Below are positions 17,205 through 26,002 of a stretch of DNA of 64,000 nucleotides, piece by piece. The stretch lies in NCBI RefSeq assembly GCF_051967575.1, contig NZ_JBQCJW010000004.1, positions 1-64,000 of the forward strand, written 5' to 3'. The translations under genes and the position numbers were made by a program. Each line of letters begins with the position of its first letter. The stretch's first letter is position 1. Under the pieces are notes generated by a model. The model was not told the DNA's origin. It made no database searches and saw only the letters and a program-made list of their open reading frames with translations. Origin of the DNA: Solibacillus silvestris_B. GTDB lineage: Bacteria; Bacillota; Bacilli; Bacillales_A; Planococcaceae.

Positions 17205-18512
17205 CTATATCGTTTGCATTAACTCCCGGATTTTCTGTCTCAATGATTTCGGGATGCGCTCATCTGCAAACAGCTCTTCTGGGTAATACACTTTATGGTC
17301 GACTTTTATGCGCCCGGCAATCGCTTCGACAATTTGGCTTTCCTCAGATAGTTCCCGCTGCCTTCCATCTTGCATAAGCAAATAAATCGGTTTTTTCGTC
17401 CCTTCGATTCCAGGACGGTAAAAATCATACGGCAAATCTGATGTGGAATCATGGACCAGATAATAGTCCGGATCAATGCCCGCCTCTGTAAACAGGCGGT
17501 GCAGCTGCTCATACACTTCGGGTTGCTTGAGCGGATTGAAGTTTTTGTATTTAAACAGTTTACGGTTGACGAATCTTCGGCATAAATCTCTTAAAATTTC
17601 ATCGTCTTCTTCCATCCAAAATTGGAAATAGGCAAGCATAATGCTTTCGTCCAGCGCGATATAATCTTCAAGCGTAATCTTTCCTTTGAAAAAAGCGATG
17701 AAAGGGGTTGGCTCAGATTTAAATGAATAATTATTCGCACATAGCATCTTCACCCGCTTCAAAATATTATTGAGCACAACTTCCGCACTGCGGGATACAG
17801 GATGAAAGTATATTTGCAAATACATTTGATAGCGACTCATTATATAATGCTCGACCGCGTGCATTCCGCTTTCTTTAATGACAACCCCATTCTCGCGGGG
17901 GCGCATGACACGCATAATACGCTCCATGTCAAAATGGCCGTAGCTGACACCTGTGTAATAGGCATCCCGCTGCAAATAATCCATTCGATCGGCATCGATT
18001 TGACTTGAAATCAGGCTCACGACCAATTCATTCGGATACGTTTTTTCAATCACTTGCGCCACTTTCTCGGGGAAATCGGGTGCAACACGTCTGAGTACGG
18101 CATTGACCTCTGTATCTTCCAATAATATACGGCGAGTGAAATATTCATGATCGGTTTCGAATACATTTTCAAATGCATGGGAAAATGGTCCATGCCCTAA
18201 ATCATGCAATAATGCGGCACATAATACGAGTAGCCGCTCAGATTCATCCCATTCTTTTCTTCCTTTAAATACGTCATCTACAATACGGCGAACAATTTCG
18301 TACACGCCCAGTGAATGATTAAAACGGCTATGTTCGGCTCCGTGGAATACTAAATATGTTGTACCAAGCTGCTTAATGCGGCGCAGTCTTTGGAATTCCC
18401 TTGTTTTTATCAAGTCCCAAACCACTTGATCCCGAACGTGAATATATCGATGGACAGGGTCTTTAAAAACTTTTTCCTCTTGCAGTTTTGTTTTTGCATA
18501 TGTTGTCAACAT
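17205..18512 (-). CDS. ywfO: HD-domain phosphohydrolase YwfO
   Basis: A soluble metal-dependent HD-superfamily phosphohydrolase of 435 residues. The HD signature is ALLHDLGHGPFSH, with an upstream His in SRFNHSLGVYE and a downstream Asp in SSQIDADRMDYL, the dGTPase/SAMHD1-like arrangement. B. subtilis YwfO belongs to this dNTP-triphosphohydrolase-like group, and its substrate here is inferred only. The start at MLTTYAKTKLQEEKVFKDP is chosen because AAAGGAGGT precedes it; a longer frame begins at 18575 but lacks a site. A terminator hairpin lies directly downstream. Confidence 0.9.
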   Translation of the reverse strand: MLTTYAKTKLQEEKVFKDPVHRYIHVRDQVVWDLIKTREFQRLRRIKQLGTTYLVFHGAEHSRFNHSLGVYEIVRRIVDDVFKGRKEWDESERLLVLCAALLHDLGHGPFSHAFENVFETDHEYFTRRILLEDTEVNAVLRRVAPDFPEKVAQVIEKTYPNELVVSLISSQIDADRMDYLQRDAYYTGVSYGHFDMERIMRVMRPRENGVVIKESGMHAVEHYIMSRYQMYLQIYFHPVSRSAEVVLNNILKRVKMLCANNYSFKSEPTPFIAFFKGKITLEDYIALDESIMLAYFQFWMEEDDEILRDLCRRFVNRKLFKYKNFNPLKQPEVYEQLHRLFTEAGIDPDYYLVHDSTSDLPYDFYRPGIEGTKKPIYLLMQDGRQRELSEESQIVEAIAGRIKVDHKVYYPEELFADERIPKSLRQKIRELMQTI

Positions 18513-18604
18513 AGCGACCTCCTTTGCCCTTTTCCTTATTATAAGGGAGTTCTCGGTGAAAAGAAATGAATCCATTATCGAACAGGATAAATGCGAAAAG
18601 GACC

Positions 18605-18628
18605 TGTCCTGAAAATTATTTCAGGACA
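18605..18628 (-). terminator. Hairpin between the DUF1450 gene and ywfO
   Basis: TGTCCTGAAA pairs perfectly with TTTCAGGACA around a 4-base loop. It is followed on the minus strand by GGTCCTTTTC, a weak T tract, so termination may be partial. Confidence 0.55.
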
Positions 18629-18644
18629 CGCCCCCATTACGCTA

Positions 18645-18869
18645 CTACTTTTTTAGTTTGTCGAGCACCTTTACCATTAACTCCTCTTCAGTCAATGCGG
18701 CAACCGGACGATTGTTTACAAATGTGAATGTTTTTTTGCGGCCTGGACCACAGTATGAATGACAGCCAATTTCAATCGTTGCTTCTGGATCAATTTCTTT
18801 TAATTTTGGAATTAACGTCTTTAAATTAACGGCCTGACATTCATCGCAAACGTGAAATAAGTTTGCCAT
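18645..18869 (-). CDS. DUF1450 small cysteine protein
   Basis: A 74-residue protein of the DUF1450 (YuzB-like) family. It has CDEC near the N-terminus and GCHSYCGPGR in the middle. The paired cysteines and the predicted beta-alpha-beta pattern suggest a thioredoxin-like fold that could bind metal or an iron-sulfur cluster; this is not proven for the family. GAGAGGTG precedes the ATG. A hairpin separates it from ywfO downstream, so it is probably its own transcription unit. Confidence 0.85.
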   Translation of the reverse strand: MANLFHVCDECQAVNLKTLIPKLKEIDPEATIEIGCHSYCGPGRKKTFTFVNNRPVAALTEEELMVKVLDKLKK

Positions 18870-19100
18870 AGTGTCAACACCTCTCTTTTAGCTATTTTAG
18901 CTGTTTTAACCTATTTGCTATTGTATCGCATATTGCTTATTTCATTCAAGCATAATACTAGCAATTCCGTCAAAGGTCTGATAGGTATATATTGCTCATT
19001 ATTCTAGCAACAATTTACGATATAGTGAATAAATGTTTTCCCCCTTGGACATGATAGATTTACAACAACCAAACTATGAATAAGATCAGGGGGAGTTTTT

Positions 19101-19745
19101 ATGACAAAAACGAGACAAGATGCGTGGGTGAAGGAAAATGATGAACTATTGGCTGAGGCTGTTTTACGCCATGTCAAGGAAGGGAGCACACAGCTAAACG
19201 CGTTTGAAGAAGCCGGTGATTTGCTGAATCGAACAGCTGCGGCTTGTGGTTTCCGCTGGAATGCGGTAGTACGACGCATTTATGAGGAAGATTTGGCACA
19301 AGCGAAAAAGGAACGTAAAGAGCGTATGCGCATGATGAATACTGCGACAAAACGAAGAACGACGCCATTATACTTAATGCCTTCAAACGAGAATCAACCG
19401 ACATCCATTCCATTATCGGCATTGTCGCTCGATATCGTCATTGCATACTTAGTAAAATTGCAGCATACAAATTCAAATGAACAGGATTTATTAAAGTGGC
19501 GCAAATTAACGTCCCTTTTAACAGAACAAAAATCCCAGCTCGAACAACAGTTGACGACGCTTCAAAAAGAAAACAAAGCGATTAAAGAAGATTACGAGCA
19601 ATTTGTATCCATTATGAATCGCGCAAGACGGCTAGTTGCCCTGGAAACAGATTCAGAGCCGGCCGCACCGACATTCAAAATGGAGAGAAACGGCAATTTA
19701 ATTTCCCAAACATCGTTAAATGATCCAGGCGAAGCGCTTTATTAG
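19101..19745 (+). CDS. rsfA: RsfA family transcription factor
   Basis: A 214-residue regulator of the RsfA/Myb-SANT-like family. The N-terminal signature RQDAWVKENDELLAEAVLRH, then TAAACGFRWNAVVRR, is diagnostic. The central and C-terminal parts contain a leucine/glutamine-rich coiled coil (about 125-175, LLTEQKSQLEQQLTTLQKEN). In B. subtilis RsfA (YwfN) fine-tunes sigma-F-dependent genes in the prespore. The neighbour lipL (ywfL) is also adjacent there. AGGGGGAG lies before the ATG. No sigma-F promoter could be assigned confidently. Confidence 0.9.
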   Translation: MTKTRQDAWVKENDELLAEAVLRHVKEGSTQLNAFEEAGDLLNRTAAACGFRWNAVVRRIYEEDLAQAKKERKERMRMMNTATKRRTTPLYLMPSNENQPTSIPLSALSLDIVIAYLVKLQHTNSNEQDLLKWRKLTSLLTEQKSQLEQQLTTLQKENKAIKEDYEQFVSIMNRARRLVALETDSEPAAPTFKMERNGNLISQTSLNDPGEALY

Positions 19746-19855
19746 CACCTCGCCTTCTTTTTTTGCCGCATTAACGGGCAGTAAGCATCTAAAAGCCCGG
19801 GTGGCAAAGACTTTCAAACAGCAGCAATCAAGTCCCTGTTGGCTGAAGCTTCACT

Positions 19856-20683
19856 TTATTTTTTCAGCATTGATTCATTGCGTTTCAAAACACGCTGCAA
19901 ATAATATCCATATAACTCCATTTCATCTTGCTGTAATGGGAGTTCATATAGCTGTCCATTCCACTGCGCCAAAAGATTGCGCAGGCACTCATTCACTTCA
20001 TGCACTGTTATATTTCGTCCGCTAAGCTCTTGCAGCGAAGCCATTACATCTGGTTTAATAGCGGGATATTGGAATTTCGTTTCCTCCCCCTGCAGACCAT
20101 CCTCATAAAACTTCGCAATCAGTTTTGCACGCTCACTTCCGCTGCCCTCAACACATAAGTAAATTTGCACTGCAATCCCGTTTTTCATGCGGCGCTGTGA
20201 AATTCCCGCAAACTTTTTGCCGTCGATGCTCAAATCATATGAACCTGGACAATACGAGCCGACAATTTCATATGCTTCTATTTTAGTAGCGATTTCAGGG
20301 AATATTTGACGGATCAATGCGACCATCATTTCAAAGGCGCCGTTGATGCTTAACGGTTTGTCTTCACGTATAACAATGGAGATGTTTAATACGCCGGCAT
20401 CCAATACGACGGCTAATCCTCCGGAATTGCGCACGATTGGTGCATATCCGGAGTTCATTAATGTTTCCATCCCTTCTTCAATATGCGGCAGGCGGTGATC
20501 TTGAATGCCTAACACAACCGAATCGTGATGAACCCATGTACGTATTGTTGCATTAGCCATTTGCTGTCCGACAAGATGGCAAAGTGTGTCATCCATCGCA
20601 AACGACTCCAAAGGTGAGCGTTTATTCGCGCTAATCGATTGATCGATGAAGCGCCAAATTGTTTGTTCCAAAATTTCATTCAT
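19856..20683 (-). CDS. lipL: Octanoyl-[GcvH]:protein N-octanoyltransferase
   Basis: An amidotransferase that moves octanoyl groups from GcvH to the E2 subunits of 2-oxoacid dehydrogenases in the lipoate pathway. The 275-residue biotin/lipoate ligase-fold protein contains NSGGLAVVLDAGVLN and the catalytic-Cys motif GSYCPGSYDLSI (Cys145), followed by GKKFAGISQRR, characteristic of LipL and not of LplJ or LipM. It is transcribed convergently with rsfA and divergently from hemQ. No clear terminator is seen in the 110 bp between rsfA and lipL. Confidence 0.92.
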   Translation of the reverse strand: MNEILEQTIWRFIDQSISANKRSPLESFAMDDTLCHLVGQQMANATIRTWVHHDSVVLGIQDHRLPHIEEGMETLMNSGYAPIVRNSGGLAVVLDAGVLNISIVIREDKPLSINGAFEMMVALIRQIFPEIATKIEAYEIVGSYCPGSYDLSIDGKKFAGISQRRMKNGIAVQIYLCVEGSGSERAKLIAKFYEDGLQGEETKFQYPAIKPDVMASLQELSGRNITVHEVNECLRNLLAQWNGQLYELPLQQDEMELYGYYLQRVLKRNESMLKK

Positions 20684-20812
20684 AAATGTTTGCTCCTAGC
20701 CTAATTTCTACTCACTTTAGCATACCGCAAATGCAAGTCATGTCAAATTGGTGAATATATTGAATTTGCAGTGTTGAAATGATATTTTTCCGTTGATCTA
20801 TGCTACACTAAA

Positions 20813-20827
20813 TGTGAATCATTTTCA
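20813..20827. promoter_or_regulatory. Candidate Fur-type box upstream of hemQ
   Basis: Read on the minus strand the 15-mer TGAAAATGATTCACA matches the bacillary Fur/PerR-family 7-1-7 consensus TGATAATGATTATCA at 12 of 15 positions. It lies 23 bases before the hemQ start. Fur, PerR and Zur cannot be told apart from the sequence alone. Confidence 0.4.
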
Positions 20828-20849
20828 TTTACAAGGAGTGTTTGAGCAT

Positions 20850-21587
20850 ATGAATGAAGCAGCAATTACTTTAGACGGCTGGTATGCACTACATGATTTC
20901 CGCTCGATTGACTGGGCATCATGGAAATTAGTTTCGGCTGAAGAACGCGAAGCCGCAACGAGAGAATTTATCGCATTTTTGGAAGACTTAAATAAAGATA
21001 CAGGTTCAAATGCTTTTTACTCAATCATTGGTCAAAAAGCGGATTTCATGATGATGACTTTACGTGAAACACCTGAGGAACTGAATGAAATCGAAACGAA
21101 ATTCGCTAAACTGGCGATTGCCGATTTTACGATCCCAACATATTCTTACGTTTCAGTAGTTGAATTATCGAACTACTTAGCCGGCAAGTCTGATGAAGAT
21201 CCATACCAAAACCCGCATGTACGTGCGCGTTTATATCCTGAACTGCCAAAATCCAAATACGTTTGCTTCTATCCAATGGACAAAAAGCGTGACGGCAACG
21301 ACAATTGGTATATGCTTTCAATGGACGAGCGCCGTCAATTAATGCATGCACATGGTCTGATCGGCCGCAGCTATGCAGGCAAAATCAAGCAAATCATCAC
21401 AGGTTCTGTCGGTTTGGACGATCATGAATGGGGCGTTACATTATTCTCCGATGAAATGCTTCAATTCAAAAAAATCGTCTACGAAATGCGCTTTGATGAA
21501 GTATCCGCTCGCTATGGCGAATTTGGCGAGTTTTTAGTAGGAAATTTATTGGATAACGAAAAGCTTGAAAAATTATTGGCAATTTAA
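20850..21587 (+). CDS. hemQ: Coproheme decarboxylase (HemQ)
   Basis: Converts Fe-coproporphyrin III to heme b, the last step of the coproporphyrin-dependent heme route of Gram-positive bacteria. The 245-residue chlorite-dismutase-fold protein shows TLDGWYALHDFR at the N-terminus, the catalytic-Tyr segment YPMDKKR and the proximal-His region MHAHGLIGRSYAGKIKQIITGSVGLDD. The start MNEAAITLD has AAGGAG upstream; an earlier in-frame ATG at 20793 lies in the promoter region. It is flanked by a candidate Fur-like box and a strong terminator. Confidence 0.95.
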   Translation: MNEAAITLDGWYALHDFRSIDWASWKLVSAEEREAATREFIAFLEDLNKDTGSNAFYSIIGQKADFMMMTLRETPEELNEIETKFAKLAIADFTIPTYSYVSVVELSNYLAGKSDEDPYQNPHVRARLYPELPKSKYVCFYPMDKKRDGNDNWYMLSMDERRQLMHAHGLIGRSYAGKIKQIITGSVGLDDHEWGVTLFSDEMLQFKKIVYEMRFDEVSARYGEFGEFLVGNLLDNEKLEKLLAI

Positions 21588-21594
21588 TGAAATG

Positions 21595-21637
21595 AAAAAA
21601 AGCTTGGTTGTTTTATAATGCAACCTAGCTTTTTTTG
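21595..21637 (+). terminator. Intrinsic terminator of hemQ
   Basis: A 16-bp stem with two mismatched positions (21595-21610 with 21621-21636), 10-base loop and T7. Confidence 0.9.
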
Positions 21638-21962
21638 CCTTTTAAATGGAACAAGTATGCAGAAGATTTCATTCACAGTTGGAAAATGGGTATTTCATTC
21701 GCCATTTGTCACTATAGGAGGGGAATTTTGCCAACCTATTTCAGCTTCATGCAAATTCACCATTATAAAAAAGACCGGGTAGCTCTGGACATATTATCCC
21801 TGATCACCTTCACTTCAAGGAGACTCCATCAACCCAACCTCATCATGCCCATTGCAGTCATTCCGCCATATTGCCCCGCAACATGCGCTTTTCCTATACA
21901 AATCAAATTACCCGAATTTCCTGCATGCTTAATAGGTGAGTCGAAAAAATTCAACCCACCTT

Positions 21963-22133
21963 TTACGTATGATCATCCTGTAATTTTAAAATGATAATAA
22001 TGGTATTAATGAACAAGCCCGTTACGATTAGGAGGATTAATAAATACCAATGAATCGGTTGTTCGTAAAATACCGCAACCGCGAAGGACAACAATGCACT
22101 AATAATTATTCCTAACCATACGCCTATTTTCAT
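21963..22133 (-). CDS. Small two-helix membrane protein
   Basis: A 56-residue open frame starting ATG with GGGGGTG 9 bases upstream. The sequence has two hydrophobic helices (about residues 4-21 and 29-49) separated by the short loop YEQPIHW, and ends KLQDDHT. The codon pattern and ribosome binding site look genuine; I do not recognise the family. It lies in the 940-bp region between hemQ and gerQ. It could be a short stress or spore membrane protein, but no function can be assigned. Confidence 0.6.
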   Translation of the reverse strand: MKIGVWLGIIISALLSFAVAVFYEQPIHWYLLILLIVTGLFINTIIIILKLQDDHT

Positions 22134-22336
22134 AGCTTTTCACCCCCGCGTTTTTCATTAACACTGGGCAACAATCTCATTTTTTATGTAACTTATCTTT
22201 ACCCATTTTATTGAAAGTTATTACATATTTCTCAACTAATTATCCTATAGTATGTTACATGGACAAAAAATAACACTGTTATTGGTGTTCAACTTTTTTA
22301 TGGATGCATATACTAAAGCGAAAAAGGAGGTCACTT

Positions 22337-22420
22337 ATCACGATTACATTATCGCATATTGCCCTTCTTGCACGTTTAATGGACGTAGAAGCAGAAGAGT
22401 GTGAGTGCTCAGCTCATTAG
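22337..22420 (+). CDS. Possible 27-residue peptide with ATC start
   Basis: A perfect Shine-Dalgarno AAAGGAGG is followed after 6 bases by ATC and an open frame of 27 codons (ITLSHIALLARLMDVEAEEC, then ECSAH). No ATG, GTG or TTG stands at the proper distance. The only in-frame ATG is 14 codons later and has no site of its own. The frame ends with a Cys/Glu-rich tail. Real translation is unproven; a sequencing error (ATC for ATG) is equally possible. Confidence 0.35.
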   Translation: MTITLSHIALLARLMDVEAEECECSAH

Positions 22421-22526
22421 GATGGACAGTGGAATGGTAGCCGATTCATAATGCTTATTGTTTCTTGCCCCTCGACTGCGGATTGTTCGAAAAACGTAAT
22501 TCATTACTTAATGAAAGGATGCAAAA
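22421..22526. other. Leader of gerQ, no gene seen
   Basis: Continues the 21588-22526 gene-poor region. Apart from the two small frames listed, I see only AT-rich DNA. A plausible -10 (TATAGT) occurs near 22250, with no strong -35. Confidence 0.3.
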
Positions 22527-22862
22527 TTGACTTATTATTGGACGTCTCCAATGCAGCAAATGAATCCTACGGCGGTTACAATGCCAACAAATATGCCAGG
22601 TTCAAGCATGCCACGCGAGGAATCTTACATCGAAAATATTTTACGGTTAAATCGCGGGAAACCGGGTACGTTTTATTTTTCATTTGATAATGCGGTAGCA
22701 GGCAGCAATACACGCGCTGTCCGTGGCGTTGTCGAAGCGGCCGGACGCGATCACGTCATTTTACGCGATCTGAAAAATAACCATCGCTTCCTGTTCCCGA
22801 TGATTTATTTTGACTATGCAGAATTCGACGAGGAATTAAGCTATTTTACGCAAACACCTTAA
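22527..22862 (+). CDS. gerQ: Spore coat protein GerQ
   Basis: An inner-coat protein required in B. subtilis for localising the lytic enzyme CwlJ; it is cross-linked by transglutaminase. The conserved C-terminal domain is clear: ESYIENILRLNRGK, RGVVEAAGRDHVIL and YFDYAEFDEELSYF. The protein has 111 residues, much shorter than B. subtilis GerQ (about 180), because the Gln/Pro-rich N-terminal part is reduced to about 30 residues (MQQMNPTAVTMPTNMPGS). The TTG start has AAAGGA 7 bases upstream. The gene is followed by a terminator. Confidence 0.9.
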   Translation: MTYYWTSPMQQMNPTAVTMPTNMPGSSMPREESYIENILRLNRGKPGTFYFSFDNAVAGSNTRAVRGVVEAAGRDHVILRDLKNNHRFLFPMIYFDYAEFDEELSYFTQTP

Positions 22863-22876
22863 TCAAGGACGAATAA

Positions 22877-22916
22877 AAAACAAGGCGCTATGTATTTACA
22901 AAGCGTCTTGTTTTAT
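22877..22916 (+). terminator. Intrinsic terminator of gerQ
   Basis: A 13-bp stem with one G-T pair (22877-22889 with 22902-22914), followed by ATTATT. Confidence 0.8.
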
Positions 22917-22944
22917 TATTGGTTTTTTGGCAAAGCAGCCTGTA

Positions 22945-22976
22945 TAAAAACGGCGCCTTATTGAAAGGCGCCGTCC
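22945..22976 (-). terminator. Intrinsic terminator of the chemoreceptor gene
   Basis: ACGGCGCCTT pairs with AAGGCGCCGT around 5 bases. On the minus strand it is followed by TTTTT. Confidence 0.88.
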
Positions 22977-22984
22977 ATTATTCA

Positions 22985-24676
22985 TCACACTTTAAACTGC
23001 TGGATTTCTTGCTGCAGATTTTGCGCGCTATCACTAAGTGTGTTTGCTACTGCATTGACCTGCTGCATTGTTGCAGTTTGCTCCTCTACGGCTGCTGCAA
23101 TCATTTCCAGGTTGCTGCTTGATTCGTTGGAGCCTTTCGCAATCTCGTTTACCGATGCCGTCACTTGTTCCGCACTTGCCGAAAGCTGCTCGGAAGTTGC
23201 CGAAATTTCTTCGATTTGCGTCGACATATGAGTAACTGCCTCCACAATCGATGTAAACGAATCGCCTGCATTTGTAATGATTTTCACGCCATCTTCCACC
23301 GAAACCAATGATTCCGATACTGCGCGTTCTACATTTTCCGTATCTGCCTTAATTTCAAGCGTTAAATTCACGATGGAATTGGCGGAGTTTTTCGATTGCT
23401 CTGCCAGTTTACGCACTTCATCCGCAACGACCGCGAACCCTTTTCCGTGCTCCCCTGCTCGTGCCGCCTCAATTGCTGCATTTAATGCAAGCAGATTCGT
23501 TTGATCCGTGATCGCCGTAATGATTTGCGAAATATTATTAATTTCCTCTGTTTGTTCAGCAAGCTTTTGAACTAATTCATTTACCGAGTTCGTCGATGTG
23601 CTAATAATGCTCATTTGTTGTTGGGCATTATGGATAATTTGACCGCCGTTTTTCGCTGTTGCGGATGCATCAAGCGAATTGCCATGCAGCTTTTGCGTTG
23701 CCTCTGCAATTCTTTGCACACCTGTTGCTGTTTCTTCCATTGCACGGGCGCTTTCATTGGACGCATGTGCGGAAATTTGCGATTTTTCCGCCGTATCGCT
23801 TACACGCATTGTCACATCCTCTGTAGTCGCCGTAATTTCCTCCGTGCTCGCCGATAGTTCTTGGGCAGCAGCGCTTACCTGTTCTGAATTCATTTGAATA
23901 TTTCTGATGAGGCTCGCCAGATTATTTTTCATCGCATTGAACGCATTGCCAAGCTGACCAATTTCGTCTTTTGTTTTCACCACGATATCCTGCTGCGATA
24001 AATCCCCTTCCGCAATGATATTCGCCTTTTTTACAATTGTTTTCAATGGCGACGTAATCGTTTTGCGGATATATAAAATAACAAAAAAGGCAATCAATAT
24101 ACTAATAATTAAAACAACTACCGCTACTGTTTCGGACAGTGCAATTGCATCATTGGCTTTTCCTTTAATTATGTCAAGCTGCTGTTCCTGATACTCCACA
24201 ATTTGACTGGCTACATCCAGCATTCCGTTGCTTGCCACTTGAAGCTTTGCATTAATAAAGCCGTTTGCCAATATTTGATCGCCGCGATTATAAGCGTCGA
24301 GCATATCAAGATAGCCGTTATTAAAGTTATCGCGGAGCTTTTTCACTTGCTCCAAATATTCGACCATCACATCACTGACTACCAATGTATCCAAATAATC
24401 TATTTCCGCATCCAGCGCTTCATTGTACTGCTTAAAATTTGCAAAAGATTCCTCTTTGCCGTCTGATACTATCGCACGCGCATATAATCCCTGCATAGCT
24501 ATGTTTAAACGTATTTGATCGACCGTGCGGATTTGTTCGACGCGGTGGTCAAGCGCCTCATCCATATTCCCTTGAATATTTTTTAAACTAAAATAATTAA
24601 GGGTTGAAGAGACTGCGATTAATACAATCATTAAAATGAAAGCAAAATTCAGCTTTTTACCAACGCTCATTGTCAT
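22985..24676 (-). CDS. Methyl-accepting chemotaxis protein
   Basis: A transmembrane chemoreceptor of 563 residues. A first membrane helix (about 9-30), an extracellular four-helix-bundle sensor (30-185), a second helix (about 190-212), HAMP (212-265) and a long cytoplasmic signalling coiled coil can be seen. The coil holds the hairpin-tip sequence AITDQTNLLALNAAIEAARAG. The ligand cannot be predicted. The first ATG overlaps the stop of the upstream amidohydrolase gene (ATGA). A second ATG six bases on (24670) has the better-spaced GGGG and could be the true start. A terminator follows. Confidence 0.93.
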   Translation of the reverse strand: MTMSVGKKLNFAFILMIVLIAVSSTLNYFSLKNIQGNMDEALDHRVEQIRTVDQIRLNIAMQGLYARAIVSDGKEESFANFKQYNEALDAEIDYLDTLVVSDVMVEYLEQVKKLRDNFNNGYLDMLDAYNRGDQILANGFINAKLQVASNGMLDVASQIVEYQEQQLDIIKGKANDAIALSETVAVVVLIISILIAFFVILYIRKTITSPLKTIVKKANIIAEGDLSQQDIVVKTKDEIGQLGNAFNAMKNNLASLIRNIQMNSEQVSAAAQELSASTEEITATTEDVTMRVSDTAEKSQISAHASNESARAMEETATGVQRIAEATQKLHGNSLDASATAKNGGQIIHNAQQQMSIISTSTNSVNELVQKLAEQTEEINNISQIITAITDQTNLLALNAAIEAARAGEHGKGFAVVADEVRKLAEQSKNSANSIVNLTLEIKADTENVERAVSESLVSVEDGVKIITNAGDSFTSIVEAVTHMSTQIEEISATSEQLSASAEQVTASVNEIAKGSNESSSNLEMIAAAVEEQTATMQQVNAVANTLSDSAQNLQQEIQQFKV

Positions 24677-25866
24677 ACCCCATCTCTCTCGTCATTATTT
24701 AAAAGGAATTCCAGCGCTGCCTGTCCTAAAATTTGTGCAGCGATTAACATTGCCCGCTCATCAAAATCGAATTTTGCATGATGATGCGGATATACCGTTT
24801 CCCATTGCGGGTTTTTAGCGCCCGTAAAGAAAAAAGTTCCTGGAATATGCTGCATATAATATCCGAAATCTTCTCCTATCATAAATGGAGGGCATACCGT
24901 AAGCTTTTCAACAGCAGCTGTTTGCTCCGCTATTTTTGCAATGAATTTTGTTTCCGCTTCGTGATTAATGACAGGTGGATATCCGTCAAAATATTTGTAC
25001 TCATATGTAGCATGCATTCCTGAACACGTCGCTTTTAGCAACAATTCAATCTCTTCTTTAATTTGTTTGCGCACTTGTTCATCAAATGCACGCACTGTCC
25101 CTTGAATTTTCACCGTATCTGCTATGACATTGAACGGATTGACCGCTTCAAATTGCCCGATTGTCACAACAGCAGATTCAAGCGGGGCAATTCGACGGGA
25201 AATTAGCGTTTGCACCTGTGTCACAAAATGCGCCCCGACTACAATTGCATCCACCGAATGCTGCGGCTCTGCACCGTGGCCGCCCTTTCCTTGAATGACA
25301 ATTTCAAATCGGTCTGCCGCCGCCATAATGGCACCTTCTCTTACAAGCACTTCTCCTAAAGGGGTAGGTGCCCATAAATGCATGCCGAAAATGGCATCAA
25401 CATCTTGCAAACAGCCATCTTCAATCATTGCCAATGCGCCGCCTGGAGCGAGTTCTTCGGCATGCTGATGAATAAAAACGATATTTCCCGCCAATTGTTC
25501 CTGCATTTCTGCCAATGCTTTCGCTAAAACGAGCAATGTTGCGGTATGTCCGTCATGACCGCATGCATGCATAATCCCATCGCTTTTTGATTTATAAGGT
25601 ACATCATTCAATTCTTGGATTGCCAATGCGTCAAAATCTGCGCGCAAAGCCACAGTTTTTCCGGGTTTAGCCCCTCTTAGTGTCGCAACAACTCCGCGTC
25701 CACCTACATGTTCACGCACTTCCAATCCGAGCTCGCGGTGAAAGTCCGCAATATAAGCAGGTGTATGCACTTCCTCATGTGACAACTCGGGATATTCATG
25801 TAAATAGCGTCGAATGATAACCATCTCTTCAAAACGCTGTTCAAGCTTTGTTAATAACTGATTCAT
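24673..25866 (-). CDS. M20 family amidohydrolase
   Basis: A cytoplasmic dinuclear zinc amidohydrolase of the M20D group (YxeP/YtnL/hippurate hydrolase type, 397 residues). Motifs: ALRADFDALAIQE, MHACGHDGHTA (metal Cys/His), QHAEELAPGGA (catalytic Glu pair), GKGGHGAEP in the dimerisation domain and MIGEDFGYYM. Such enzymes remove acyl groups from N-acyl amino acids or related amides; the exact substrate is unknown. The stop overlaps the start of the chemoreceptor gene, so the two are probably co-transcribed. GAAGGAG precedes the ATG. Confidence 0.9.
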   Translation of the reverse strand: MNQLLTKLEQRFEEMVIIRRYLHEYPELSHEEVHTPAYIADFHRELGLEVREHVGGRGVVATLRGAKPGKTVALRADFDALAIQELNDVPYKSKSDGIMHACGHDGHTATLLVLAKALAEMQEQLAGNIVFIHQHAEELAPGGALAMIEDGCLQDVDAIFGMHLWAPTPLGEVLVREGAIMAAADRFEIVIQGKGGHGAEPQHSVDAIVVGAHFVTQVQTLISRRIAPLESAVVTIGQFEAVNPFNVIADTVKIQGTVRAFDEQVRKQIKEEIELLLKATCSGMHATYEYKYFDGYPPVINHEAETKFIAKIAEQTAAVEKLTVCPPFMIGEDFGYYMQHIPGTFFFTGAKNPQWETVYPHHHAKFDFDERAMLIAAQILGQAALEFLLNNDERDGV

Positions 25867-25954
25867 TTCTTTCGCTCCTTCACTAGCCTACTTTCTAACT
25901 ATACATTAAATTCTAACAATTTAGATAAAAGATTTAGTTTTCTTTATAAAATAA

Positions 25955-25995
25955 TAAAAAAAGCATATACTCCCAATTTATGAGGTACATGCTTT
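25955..25995 (-). terminator. Intrinsic terminator of the ung-ywdI-ywdK operon
   Basis: AAAGCATATAC (25960-25970) pairs with GTACATGCTTT (25985-25995), one mismatch. It is followed on the minus strand by a T7 run. Confidence 0.8.
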
Positions 25996-26002
25996 CAGTT
26001 TT

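Noticed and set aside
21635..21994. 119-codon plus-strand open frame after hemQ
   Set aside because: Starts at the hemQ terminator, no ribosome binding site, composition noncoding, and it is antisense to a better small gene.
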